Assembly: GCF_012035195.1 (NCBI RefSeq)
Contig: NZ_JAAVJH010000002.1
Location: forward strand, 412,989 to 476,988
DNA: 64,000 nt
Direction of reading: 5' to 3'
DNA from: Sphingomonas corticis
GTDB taxonomy: Bacteria > Pseudomonadota > Alphaproteobacteria > Sphingomonadales > Sphingomonadaceae
A program made the translations under genes and the position numbers. Below, piece after piece: positions 53,231 to 61,431 of the stretch. Position 1 is the first letter of the stretch, and each line of letters starts with the position of its first letter. The notes below the pieces were generated by a model. That model did no database searches. It was not told the DNA's origin and saw only the letters and a list, made by a program, of their open reading frames with translations.

Positions 53231-54060
53231 GCGCAATAGCGGCTGACGAAGCGATGCCAGCGCCGCACGATCAGGAAGATCTGCGGCGCCTCCACCACGT
53301 AGCGACGCCACAGCCGTGCCGGATCGGTGACGAGCCGAAACAGCCACTCCAGCGCAAGCGTCTGCACCAGGCGCGGCGCGCGCCGCTTCGATCCCGTCAG
53401 AAATTCCAGGCTGGCGCCGACGCACAGCGCCACGCCGACCGCGTCGCCGCGCGCGGCGACGTCGTGCGCCAGCAGTTCCTGTTGCGGGGAACCGACCGCC
53501 AGGAAGGTATAGCGCGCGCGCTCGGACGCGACGAAGGAGGCGGCGTCGGCGCGCGCGCGCGGATCGTCGATGAACCCCATCGGCGGATCGAAATGCGCGA
53601 TGTCGGTGAAGCCGTAGCGCGTGCGCAGCCGCTCGATCATGCCGCGGTCGCCGCCCACCACCGCGATCCGCGCGTCGCGATCGATGCCGTGGCGGCACAA
53701 GGCCTCGGTCAGGTCGCTGCCCGTGGTGACGGGAAGCTCGATCGAATCGCTCGCGGCCAGCTTCGCCAGGATGCGGCTGTCGCACAGCGTGGCCCAGGCG
53801 CGCCGGTACACCTGCCGCAGGTGGGGGTGGGCGTGGTTCAGCCGCACGACATGGTCCACGTTGGGTGTCACCACATAGGCGAACGGTGCGTCCGCCGGGC
53901 GCTCGACGATCCGTCGCAGCATCGCGTCCGGCGGCACGCAGTCGAAGTCGATGCCGAGGAAATTGGCCGTTCCCGTGGGCACCGCCGGCCTGGCGAGTTC
54001 GCCGTGATCGGCCCGATCGACCGTCTCGACCGGACGCGCGAGTGCCAGGGCGCCGCTCAT
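53227..54060 (-). CDS. WecB/TagA/CpsF family glycosyltransferase
   Basis: A 277-residue GT26-type transferase, as in WecG, TagA and GumM. Blocks: NFLGIDFDCVPPDAMLRRI, YVVTPNVDHVVRLNHAHPHL, CDSRILAKLAA, VVGGDRGMIERLRTRYG, VGSPQQELLAHDV and CVGASLEFLTGSKRRAPRL. These enzymes add a sugar, often ManNAcA or GlcA, to a lipid-linked intermediate. I start at ATG 54060, where a G-rich stretch precedes it. It diverges from the export operon across 239 bases that must hold promoters for both. Confidence 0.92.
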   Translation of the reverse strand: MSGALALARPVETVDRADHGELARPAVPTGTANFLGIDFDCVPPDAMLRRIVERPADAPFAYVVTPNVDHVVRLNHAHPHLRQVYRRAWATLCDSRILAKLAASDSIELPVTTGSDLTEALCRHGIDRDARIAVVGGDRGMIERLRTRYGFTDIAHFDPPMGFIDDPRARADAASFVASERARYTFLAVGSPQQELLAHDVAARGDAVGVALCVGASLEFLTGSKRRAPRLVQTLALEWLFRLVTDPARLWRRYVVEAPQIFLIVRRWHRFVSRYCA

Positions 54061-54299
54061 GCCCCCCGCCCCGCCGTGCCGCGCGTGACGCCCGACCGTC
54101 GGCAATCCTGACCCCGCATGGTGTCGCTCCCTTCTCCGTCGCTCTGTCATGATGAGGGGAAGTGCGGGGGCCTGCCTACGCTGGAAAAGGGGAGGGTGGA
54201 TCACCGTTCCGCGGAGCGCGGATGGCCCGCCCGATCCGCGCTGCCGTAACCTGGGGTTCTGACCGGGCGACCAGCCGGTTCGAGGGGGCGGATTTCTCC

Positions 54300-54905
54300 A
54301 TGGTGCGATGCCGTACAGCCTGTCGGACCGCTGCGGCCGTCGCCGCGCTGCTGCTGGCGCCGGCGGTCCTGCCCGCCGCCGCCGCGCCGCGGGCGCCCGA
54401 GTATCGGATCAACGCCGGCGACGAGCTCGAGATCTTCGTCTGGGGGGAGGAGCGGATGCAGCGCCCGGTGCGCGTCCTGCCTGACGGCACGTTCGCCTTC
54501 CCGCTGGCCGGGGTGGTGGAGGCGGAGGGACGCAGCTCGCGCGAACTGGCGGAGCTGCTGCGCCAGCGGCTGAAGGGCAAGTATCGCGACACCGTGCCCG
54601 ACGTGACCGTGGCGGTCCGCGACCCCGCGGGGATGCGCTTCTACGTGGTGGGCAAGGTGCGCGCGCCCGGCAGCTACCCGATCGGCCGCACCGTCAACGT
54701 CGTGCAGGCGCTCAGCGTCGCGGGCGGGCCGGCCGAGTTCGCCGATGTCGGCAATGCCGTCATCATGCGGCAGACCGCCGCGGGCCAGACCGTGGAGCGC
54801 ATCAACCTGTCCGACGTCCTGAAGGGCGCGCGCAGCCTGAAGGCGGGGCCGCAGGGCGACGCGCTGCCGATGCTGGGGGCGGGGGACGTCCTTGTCGTAC
54901 CGTAG
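54300..54905 (+). CDS. Polysaccharide export protein, Wza/GumB-like
   Basis: A 201-residue periplasmic or outer-membrane export protein. A signal peptide (residues 1 to about 28, ending PAAAA) precedes the poly_export domain (YRINAGDELEIFVWGEERM, VRVLPDGTFAFPLAGVV) and a SLBB domain (RFYVVGKVRAPGSYPIGRT). No lipobox Cys follows the signal, so unlike Wza it is probably not a lipoprotein. It forms the outer-membrane channel part of the exopolysaccharide export system with the following genes. The next gene starts 14 bases inside its 3' end. Confidence 0.92.
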   Translation: MVRCRTACRTAAAVAALLLAPAVLPAAAAPRAPEYRINAGDELEIFVWGEERMQRPVRVLPDGTFAFPLAGVVEAEGRSSRELAELLRQRLKGKYRDTVPDVTVAVRDPAGMRFYVVGKVRAPGSYPIGRTVNVVQALSVAGGPAEFADVGNAVIMRQTAAGQTVERINLSDVLKGARSLKAGPQGDALPMLGAGDVLVVP

Positions 54906-56064
54906 CGCCTGGCGACTTCGTGCCGCTTTGCTGGTGGCGGGAGCGAGGATCGCCTGGGCGTCCGATCCCGCCTCGGCGCAGCTGACGATGGGCGCGGAGG
55001 CGCGGGTGCAGGCGGCGTCCAATCCGCTGCTGCTCCCCGGTGACGATCGCGACGCCATTCTGGCCGAGGCGTCGGTGCGGCCGCGCTATCGGACGATCAG
55101 CGCCACCGGCGACGTTCTGGAGGTTGCGGGCGTGCTGACCGGACGCACCTTCAGCCGGCTCTATCGCGACTATCTGCTGGGCAGCCTGCGGGGCAGCGGC
55201 ACGCTGCGCGACAGCGAGCGGCTGTCGGCGTCGGCCTCGGTCGGCTACGTCCGCGACCTCGCGGGCGACGCGATCGCCGCCAGCGTGGCGGCGGCGATCG
55301 CGCCGCAGAGCGTGCGCAACCTGTGGCAGACCGCCGCCGACCTCACCTGGCGCCCCGACGCGCGCACCACCATCCGCCCGGCGATCGCGGCGGAACGCGC
55401 GACCTTCTCCGACAGCGTGCTGCTGCGCGACACCGGCAGCGCGCGGCTGGAGATCGCGCTGCTGCGGCTGCTGAGCGCGCAGACGTGGGTCGGTGTGCGC
55501 CCGCTCGCCACCGTGTCGCGCACGGCGGGCCAGCCCGGCCTGACCCGCGCGGCCGGCTTCGCCGTGCTCGACAGCCAGCTCTCGCCCACCGTGCACCTGC
55601 GGGCGGAGGCGGGAATGGAACATGTCGACGCGGCGCCTGCCACCGCGCTGCTGGCGCGGCGCCCCGCGGCCACCGCCGTGGCGGGATCGATCGACCTGTG
55701 CCAGCGCCGCGCACGTACCGACCTGTGTGCGCTCGCCTCGCTCGGCTCCGAGGTCAGCGCGTTGACCGGTTTCCAGCGCCGGCTGGCGGGCGGGCTGACC
55801 CTGTCGCACCGGATCGACGAGCGTTGGACCCTGGTCGCGCAGGCGGATTACCAGCGCATCGCGGCGCCCCGCGGCGCGGCGGCGGCGATCCCGGTCCGCG
55901 ATCTCGACGCGCTAGCCGCGCTGCTGCGGTTCGACCGCAGGACCGGCCCCGCGACCACGCTGTCGGGCGAGCTCTCCTATGCGCAGCGCGGCACCGGCGC
56001 CGGATCGACGCCGCGGTCGCTCTACGCCGGCGTGCGCTTCCGGTGGGAACCGAGGGTGAGATGA
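54892..56064 (+). CDS. Outer-membrane beta-barrel protein of the export operon
   Basis: A 390-residue protein starting at TTG 54892, overlapping the Wza-like gene by 14 bases. The N-terminus has a signal-like segment (AALLVAGARIAWASDPASAQ). The rest has alternating strands with aromatic ends and finishes SLYAGVRFRWEPRVR, like an outer-membrane barrel. It corresponds in position to the barrel proteins of other sphingomonad exopolysaccharide loci. No catalytic motif is visible. Either it complements the export channel or modifies the polymer at the surface. Confidence 0.7.
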   Translation: MSYRSAWRLRAALLVAGARIAWASDPASAQLTMGAEARVQAASNPLLLPGDDRDAILAEASVRPRYRTISATGDVLEVAGVLTGRTFSRLYRDYLLGSLRGSGTLRDSERLSASASVGYVRDLAGDAIAASVAAAIAPQSVRNLWQTAADLTWRPDARTTIRPAIAAERATFSDSVLLRDTGSARLEIALLRLLSAQTWVGVRPLATVSRTAGQPGLTRAAGFAVLDSQLSPTVHLRAEAGMEHVDAAPATALLARRPAATAVAGSIDLCQRRARTDLCALASLGSEVSALTGFQRRLAGGLTLSHRIDERWTLVAQADYQRIAAPRGAAAAIPVRDLDALAALLRFDRRTGPATTLSGELSYAQRGTGAGSTPRSLYAGVRFRWEPRVR

Positions 56065-57548
56065 TGGGAATCGACGACGACGAGCCGCCCGGCGGCTTCG
56101 GCCTGCGGGAAGTCGCGGCCATCGTGCTGCGCTGGCGCTACCTGCTGATCGCCGGCCTGGTGCTCGGCGCGCTCGCCGGTATTGCCGCGGCGGTGCTGTT
56201 GAAGCCGGTCTATCGCTCGACCGCATCGCTGCTGATCGAATCGCAGGATCTGCCGACCACGCTGGTGGCCTCGCCGCTGACGGACCTGGCGGAGGAGCGC
56301 ATCGCCAAGATTCGGCAACAGGTGCTCAGCCGCGCGAACCTGCAGGCGCTGATCCGCCGCAACGACCTGTACCCGGCGCAGCGCCGCTCGCTGCCGGAGG
56401 ACGCAGTCATGGCGATGCTGCGCGACGCGATCGCGGTCGACCTGGTCAGCGCGGACGCCGGCGGCACGTCGCAGCGCGGTGCCCAGTCCACCATCGCCTT
56501 CGACCTGTCCTACACCAGCGGCGATCCCGCCGCGACGCTGCGGGTGGCGGACCAGCTGACCGACATGTTCGTGGCGGCCGACAAGCGGCTGCGATCGGAA
56601 CAGATGAACGGGGCCGCCACCTTCCTGGCGCGGCGCGCGGACGAGATCCGCGATCGCCTGGTCGCGATGGAGGCGAAGCGCCGCGCCATCGAGGCGCGCT
56701 ACGCGGGTGCGCTGCCGGACCAGGTGGCGACCAGCGCGCAGGCCACTTCCTCCCTGCGCGCCGAGATCTCGCGGATGGATGCGGAGAGCCAGGGGATCGC
56801 GCAGCAGAACGGCCTGCTCGCCGCGCGCAGCCAGGAGGCGCCCGTGGCGGCCCCGTCGCCGGCGCAGGTGGAGCTGGCGCGGGCGCAAGCCCAGCTGGCG
56901 CGCGCGGTCGCCGTCTACTCCGACGATCATCCGGACGTCGCGCTCGCGCGCGCGGCGGTGGACGCGGCGCGGGTCGCGGTGGCGCGCGAACCGCAGGCAC
57001 GCGGCGGCGCGTCTCCGCTGATGGCGGAAGTGGCGGCGGGCCGCGCCAGGATCGCGATGCTGGCACAGCGGCGCGCCAGCCTGGTGGCCGCGGTGGCCCG
57101 GTCCGACAGCATGGTCGCGATGTCGCCCCAGGCGAGCTACGAGCTGAACAACCTCGAGCGCGAGTACGACAATCTCAAGCAGCAATATCAGGGCATTCGC
57201 GAGAAGCAGCTGGACGCGCAGGTCGCGGTCAACCTGCAGAACGAGGGTAAGGGCGAGCGCTTCTCCGTCGTCGACCGGCCGACATACCCGCTGACGTCCA
57301 GCGGCATGAAGCCGTCGCGGCTGGTGCCGATGGGGGCGGGGGCGGGGCTGGTGCTGGCCGCGGGCTTCGTGCTGCTGTTCGAGCTGCTGGTCCTGCCGGT
57401 GAACGGCCCCGGCGCAATCGTGCGCCTGACCGGCGACGAGCCGCTGGTCGCCATCCCGACCCTGCGCCCCGGCCCCGCGCCGACGATATCGGGGTGGCGC
57501 GCGCGGTTGCTGGCGTGGTGGCCCGGCCGGCGGAGTGCGCCGGCATGA
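56061..57548 (+). CDS. Polysaccharide co-polymerase, GumC/Wzc-like chain-length determinant
   Basis: A 495-residue inner-membrane protein. The N-terminal Wzz domain begins LREVAAIVLRWRYLLIAGLVL (first helix about 23-45), then a long coiled-coil-like periplasmic region (about 190-380). A C-terminal helix follows (MGAGAGLVLAAGFVLLFELLV, about 425-447). The GNVR-like segment SYELNNLEREYDNLKQQYQ is diagnostic of this family. It controls chain length and export with the separate tyrosine kinase that follows. ATG 56061 overlaps the barrel gene stop. Confidence 0.92.
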   Translation: MMGIDDDEPPGGFGLREVAAIVLRWRYLLIAGLVLGALAGIAAAVLLKPVYRSTASLLIESQDLPTTLVASPLTDLAEERIAKIRQQVLSRANLQALIRRNDLYPAQRRSLPEDAVMAMLRDAIAVDLVSADAGGTSQRGAQSTIAFDLSYTSGDPAATLRVADQLTDMFVAADKRLRSEQMNGAATFLARRADEIRDRLVAMEAKRRAIEARYAGALPDQVATSAQATSSLRAEISRMDAESQGIAQQNGLLAARSQEAPVAAPSPAQVELARAQAQLARAVAVYSDDHPDVALARAAVDAARVAVAREPQARGGASPLMAEVAAGRARIAMLAQRRASLVAAVARSDSMVAMSPQASYELNNLEREYDNLKQQYQGIREKQLDAQVAVNLQNEGKGERFSVVDRPTYPLTSSGMKPSRLVPMGAGAGLVLAAGFVLLFELLVLPVNGPGAIVRLTGDEPLVAIPTLRPGPAPTISGWRARLLAWWPGRRSAPA

Positions 57549-58303
57549 CCGCCATCCTCTCGTCGCGCGCGCAGATGCGGCGCCCCGCGGTACCGGAAGA
57601 GGGCGGCACGACGATGACGCTCGATCGTGCCGCGCTGCTGCGCAACGGCGTCTTCGCGTTCGAGCGGGCCGATCCCCGCGCCGCGCCCTTCGCCATGCTG
57701 CGCTCGCAGCTGCTCCACCGGCTCGACGCACGCAAGGCGCGGGTGGTGGCGGTCACCTCCGCCCGGCCGCGCGCGGGCAAGTCGTTCGTCGCGCTGAACC
57801 TCGCGGCGGCGCTCAGCCGCATCTATCCGACGTGGCTGGTCGATCTCGACCTGCGCCGGCCCGTGGTGCGCGAGCGACTGGAGCTGGGCGACGTGGCGTC
57901 GGGCGTCGACGCCTTCCTGCTCGGCGCCCCGGGGCTGGGAGAGGTGCGCTGCGTCGTCGGCGAGCAGCACCTGGGCGTGCTGCCGGTGGACACGCCGCGG
58001 GAGGGATCGGCCGAGATCTTGGCGTCGGACCGCACCGCGCAGCTGTTCGCCTCGCTGCGCGCGCATCCGCAGTCCCCGGTGTGCATCATCGACGCGCCGC
58101 CGATGCTGGAGGGGGACGACATGATGATCCTGGCGCCGCACCTCGACGGCGTGCTGATGGTGGTGGAGGAAGGGCGCACGCCGCAGGCCGACCTTCGCGA
58201 GACGCTGCGCATGCTGCGGCCGACGCCGGTGGTGGGCACCGTCCTGAACCGCACCATCCTGCCGCAGCAGCCGTTCGGCTATGGCGAATATTACCCCCGC
58301 TAA
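57545..58303 (+). CDS. Exopolysaccharide tyrosine-protein kinase (CpsD/Wzc kinase-domain type)
   Basis: A 252-residue cytoplasmic BY-kinase. The Walker A loop is SARPRAGKSFVALNLA (a variant with Ser in place of the first Gly), Walker A' is WLVDLDLRRPVVRE, and the Walker B region is CIIDAPPML. The C-terminal tail FGYGEYYPR holds the tyrosine cluster that is autophosphorylated. As the cognate kinase of GumC-like protein 56061-57548, it regulates polymerisation and export. ATG 57545 overlaps the stop of that gene. Confidence 0.9.
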   Translation: MTAILSSRAQMRRPAVPEEGGTTMTLDRAALLRNGVFAFERADPRAAPFAMLRSQLLHRLDARKARVVAVTSARPRAGKSFVALNLAAALSRIYPTWLVDLDLRRPVVRERLELGDVASGVDAFLLGAPGLGEVRCVVGEQHLGVLPVDTPREGSAEILASDRTAQLFASLRAHPQSPVCIIDAPPMLEGDDMMILAPHLDGVLMVVEEGRTPQADLRETLRMLRPTPVVGTVLNRTILPQQPFGYGEYYPR

Positions 58304-58346
58304 GGACCCAGGTCCCGGCCGGCGGGCAATGGGATAGACCAGGGGC

Positions 58347-59465
58347 ATGCCGCAGGACGCCATCTATGTCACCCAGCCGTCGATGCCGCCGGTGGACGAG
58401 TTCGTCCCCTTCCTCGAGGCGATCTGGCGCAATCGTCAGTTGACCAACGGCGGCCCCTTCGCCTGCGATCTCGAACGTGCGCTGGCCGCGTACCTGGACG
58501 TGCCGTTCGTGTCGCTGGCGGCGAACGGCACGCTGGCGCTGATGATCGCGCTCCAGTCGCTGCGGCTGCGCGGCGAGGTGGTGACGACGCCCTTCTCCTT
58601 TGTCGCCACCAGCCACGCGCTGCGCTGGCTGGGACTGACGCCGGTGTTCGCCGACATCGACCCGGCGACCGGCAACCTCGATCCCGCCGCCGTCGAAGCT
58701 GCGATCACGCCGCGGACCGCGGCGATCCTGCCGGTGCATTGCTTCGGCCGGCCCTGCGCCACGGCGGCGTTGCAGCGGATCGCCGACCGCCACGGCATCG
58801 CGCTGGTCTACGATGCCGCCCACGCTTTCGGTGTGCGGCAGGACGGTGCCAGCGTGCTGCGCCACGGCAGCGTATCGGCGCTCAGTTTCCACGCGACCAA
58901 GGTCTTCAACACGTTCGAAGGTGGCGCGGTCGTGTGCCACGATGCGGAGATTTACGACCGCGTGGGCGCGCTGCGCAACTTCGGCTTCGTCGATGCGACG
59001 ATGGTCGGCGCCACCGGGCTGAACGCGAAGATGAGCGAGGTGCACGCCGCCTTCGGCCTGCTCCAGCTGCGCCACCTGCCCGCCGCGCTGGAAAAGCGCG
59101 CACGAATCGCAGATGCCTATCGCGCCGGGCTGGGCGACGTGCGGGGCGTCACGCTGTTCGCCCCGGCGGCCGACGCCACCGCCAACCATGGCTATTTCCC
59201 CATCCTGGTCGAGGGCGGGTGCGCGGCGGTGCACCGGCACCTGCAGGATCGCGGGATCGTCGCGCGCCGCTATTTCCATCCGCTGATCTGCGACATGCCC
59301 GCCTATCGCGGCAGCGTGCCGCCCGACGCCCTGCCGCACGCGCGCCGGATGGCGGAGGAGATCCTGTGCCTGCCGATCTATCCCGATCTGGCCGCGGACA
59401 CTGTCGCCACGATCATCGCCACCGTCCGCGACGCCGCCGCGCCCGCGCCGCGCGTCGCCGCCTAG
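58347..59465 (+). CDS. DegT/DnrJ/EryC1/StrS family sugar aminotransferase
   Basis: A 372-residue PLP-dependent aminotransferase: VSLAANGTLALMIALQSLRL, PFSFVATSHALRWLGLTPVF, VYDAAHAFGVRQDG and the PLP-lysine region LSFHATKVFNTFEGGAVV. The end contains the typical RYFHPLICDMPAYRG. It transaminates a keto sugar nucleotide (as in perosamine, Qui4N or FucNAc4N synthesis), so the polymer probably contains an amino-deoxy sugar. AGGGG precedes ATG 58347. It is the last gene of the polysaccharide operon. Confidence 0.92.
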   Translation: MPQDAIYVTQPSMPPVDEFVPFLEAIWRNRQLTNGGPFACDLERALAAYLDVPFVSLAANGTLALMIALQSLRLRGEVVTTPFSFVATSHALRWLGLTPVFADIDPATGNLDPAAVEAAITPRTAAILPVHCFGRPCATAALQRIADRHGIALVYDAAHAFGVRQDGASVLRHGSVSALSFHATKVFNTFEGGAVVCHDAEIYDRVGALRNFGFVDATMVGATGLNAKMSEVHAAFGLLQLRHLPAALEKRARIADAYRAGLGDVRGVTLFAPAADATANHGYFPILVEGGCAAVHRHLQDRGIVARRYFHPLICDMPAYRGSVPPDALPHARRMAEEILCLPIYPDLAADTVATIIATVRDAAAPAPRVAA

Positions 59466-59624
59466 CGCGTGCCGGCGAGGGCGCACGTCCTGTCGGAAGC
59501 ACGAACCCGCGGCGCGGGAGGGGCGCTCGGGGCGCGGTTGAGGTGACGTAACGGGCGCGGCGCCTTGGTTGAGCGCCGCGGGAGGCAGGCAGAGCATCCG
59601 GGCTCCACGAGAAGGAGCCCTGCC

Positions 59625-60183
59625 ACGACCGCCCTTGTTCCTGCCGCCGTCAGCCCTCTGCGTCAGCGTCTTATCGACGAGATGGAGCTGCGGCGGTTCG
59701 GCCGCGAGACCCAGCGCAACTACATCCGCGACGTCGGCCGGTTCGCGACATTCCTCGGCCGCTCGCCCGACCCGGGCGACGGCGGAGGAACTCCGATGCC
59801 TCCAGGTCGAGCAGCGCGATCTCGGTGTATCGGTGCCGACCATGAACAGCATCGTGTCGGCGCTGCGGTTCTTCTTCACCCAGGCGGTCGACCGGCCGGA
59901 CTTGGCGCGCAAGCTGGTCCGCACGAGGCGCGGTCGCAAGTTGCCGGTCGTGTTGAGCCAGGACGAGGTCGCGCGGCTGCTCGGCGCGACCACTTGCCTC
60001 AAGCATCAGGCGGCGCTGTCGGTCGCCTACGGCGCGGGTCTGCGCGCGTCCGAACTGACCGCGCTCGAGGTTCGTGACATCGACAGCGAGCGCATGCTGC
60101 TCCGGCTCGAGCGCGGCAAGGGCGGACGGTACCGCAATGCCATGCTTCCGGTCGGGCTGCTCGCGCTGCTCCGGGCATGGTAA
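59625..60183 (+). pseudogene. Decayed tyrosine recombinase, IS91-associated integrase type
   Basis: The first half reads LRQRLIDEMELRRFGRET then QRNYIRDVGRFATFLGRSPD in one frame. The second half continues in the next frame as ATAEELRCLQVEQRDLG, VSALRFFFTQAVDRPDLA, LPVVLSQDEVARLLGA and GAGLRASELTALEVRDID. The frames join near the GGG at 59774-59776, consistent with one extra base. The start is ACG at 59625 (ribosome-binding site GAAGGAG just upstream), and the C-terminal half with the catalytic Tyr is missing after LLALLRAW. It is a remnant of the recombinase that accompanies IS91-family elements in proteobacteria. Confidence 0.75.
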
Positions 60184-60399
60184 GGCTGGACGACAGCTTG
60201 GCGCGATACACCGAAGACGAACGGCAGAGACCAACCGTCCGCCTGCCTGACAGGGCGCTCACGCTCCGGCTGGATGAGGTCGAGCGCGGCTTTCGGACGT
60301 AAGTCTCCGCGCGCTGGCAGACTGCTGAATGGGCGCGTCTACATAGCATTCCTGTCGGCGGCATTGGCAGATGGTGCTCTCGGTACGCGCGTTAACAGC

Positions 60400-60434
60400 G
60401 CGAGCCGGCTCTGCGGAGGGCAGCGCCGGCTCGC
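60400..60434 (-). terminator. Hairpin downstream of the stress operon
   Basis: GCGAGCCGGC (60400-60409) pairs perfectly with GCCGGCTCGC (60425-60434) around a 15-base loop, 16 bases past the stop of the minus-strand stress gene. It has no T-tract, so termination is uncertain. Confidence 0.35.
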
Positions 60435-60449
60435 CTGCAATGCGGGCTG

Positions 60450-60983
60450 TCAGTACGAGGACAAGCGGGAGCGGCGGGAATTGTGACCGCCATTGCGATA
60501 GAGAATGTCGGCCGCCGCCTCGGGTGAGACGTCGTCGACGCTTGTGTCCACCGTCACGAGCACTCCGCCTTGGCCGAGGCGGTCGCCGTAATAGTCGGCG
60601 TCATCCCGATCAATGCCGTGCTTGCCCAGCGTTTCGTTCAACGTGCCCGCCGCCGCACCGGCCGCGGCCCCGAGCGCCATCGCGCCCGGTACGGCAGATG
60701 CCGCGATCGCGCCCGCGGCAACAAGCGGCCCCACGCCTGGGATCGCCAGTGCCGCCACGCCGAGCCCGGCACCCAATGCACCGCCGCCCAGAACGCCGCG
60801 GGCGATGCTGCCATGCTCTTCATCGGTCACGTCACCGGCGACGTCCGTCGTGGTGGTCGTGCCGCCGCGCTGGGTGACGACCGACAGCGCGCGGTCGGGT
60901 ACGCCGGCGTCGCGAAGGTCCGCGACGGCGCGCTGCGCCTCCGCCTCGGTGTCGAAGATGGCCGAAGCCGTTTGCATGCTCAT
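60450..60983 (-). CDS. General stress protein 17M-like domain protein
   Basis: A 177-residue protein. Residues 1-45 (ASAIFDTEAEAQRAVADLRD then AGVPDRALSVVTQ) form the ferredoxin-like fold of the 17M/YflT group. The middle is an Ala/Gly-rich, partly hydrophobic stretch (about residues 60-115), like a glycine-zipper. The C-terminal part has YYGDRLGQGGVLVTVDTSVD. ATG 60983 is preceded by AGGAGA. It is 17 bases downstream of the GlsB-like gene and probably forms a two-gene stress operon. Envelope stress is the likely context; mechanism is unknown. Confidence 0.78.
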   Translation of the reverse strand: MSMQTASAIFDTEAEAQRAVADLRDAGVPDRALSVVTQRGGTTTTTDVAGDVTDEEHGSIARGVLGGGALGAGLGVAALAIPGVGPLVAAGAIAASAVPGAMALGAAAGAAAGTLNETLGKHGIDRDDADYYGDRLGQGGVLVTVDTSVDDVSPEAAADILYRNGGHNSRRSRLSSY

Positions 60984-61000
60984 ACCGAAGTCTCCTTCGA

Positions 61001-61270
61001 TCAGCGGACGGTGCCGCGGCGAAAAAGGTTGATGATGGCAAGCAGCACGATTGCACCGATCAGCGAGACGATGATCGACTGGATGTTGATCGAGCCGCTG
61101 GTGATCGGCGCCCCACCGATGAGTGGCGTGACGACGAAGCCGGCAAGGAGCGCGCCGACGATGCCCACGACGACGTTGAGCAGGATACCCTGCTGACCAT
61201 CGGTGCGCATGATCATGCTGGCGACCCAGCCAATCAAACCGCCAACGATGAGAAGAATGATGAGGCCCAT
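61001..61270 (-). CDS. GlsB/YeaQ/YmgE family stress-response membrane protein
   Basis: An 89-residue protein with three hydrophobic segments: residues about 2-20 (LIILLIVGGLIGWVASMI), 28-48 and 64-82. The family is often induced by osmotic or envelope stress. ATG 61270 is preceded by GGAAGGA at a normal distance. It is the upstream gene of the stress pair and is divergent from the PAS-LuxR gene, so the palindrome at 61360-61377 could act on both. Confidence 0.9.
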   Translation of the reverse strand: MGLIILLIVGGLIGWVASMIMRTDGQQGILLNVVVGIVGALLAGFVVTPLIGGAPITSGSINIQSIIVSLIGAIVLLAIINLFRRGTVR

Positions 61271-61359
61271 GATTGGTCCTTCCGTCTGGTGAATAGTGAG
61301 GATGAAACGAAGCAGTGTCGGTGGATGTTCAGGCAGGCCGATGGGCGCTCTGCCGGCTC

Positions 61360-61377
61360 ATAGTGCGCACGCACTAT
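61360..61377. promoter_or_regulatory. 18-bp palindrome upstream of the PAS-LuxR gene
   Basis: ATAGTGCG (61360-61367), CA, CGCACTAT (61370-61377): perfect 8-bp inverted arms with a 2-base centre. LuxR-type HTH proteins bind dyads of about this length, so it could be an autoregulatory site. A GGAAC-N16-CGGTTT element (61398-61424) just downstream resembles the EcfG general-stress promoter consensus but is imperfect. Confidence 0.4.
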
Positions 61378-61431
61378 CCGGCATGGTGGTGCTTCCCGGA
61401 ACGACGCTGCGGGCGGCGCGGTTTAGATGCG

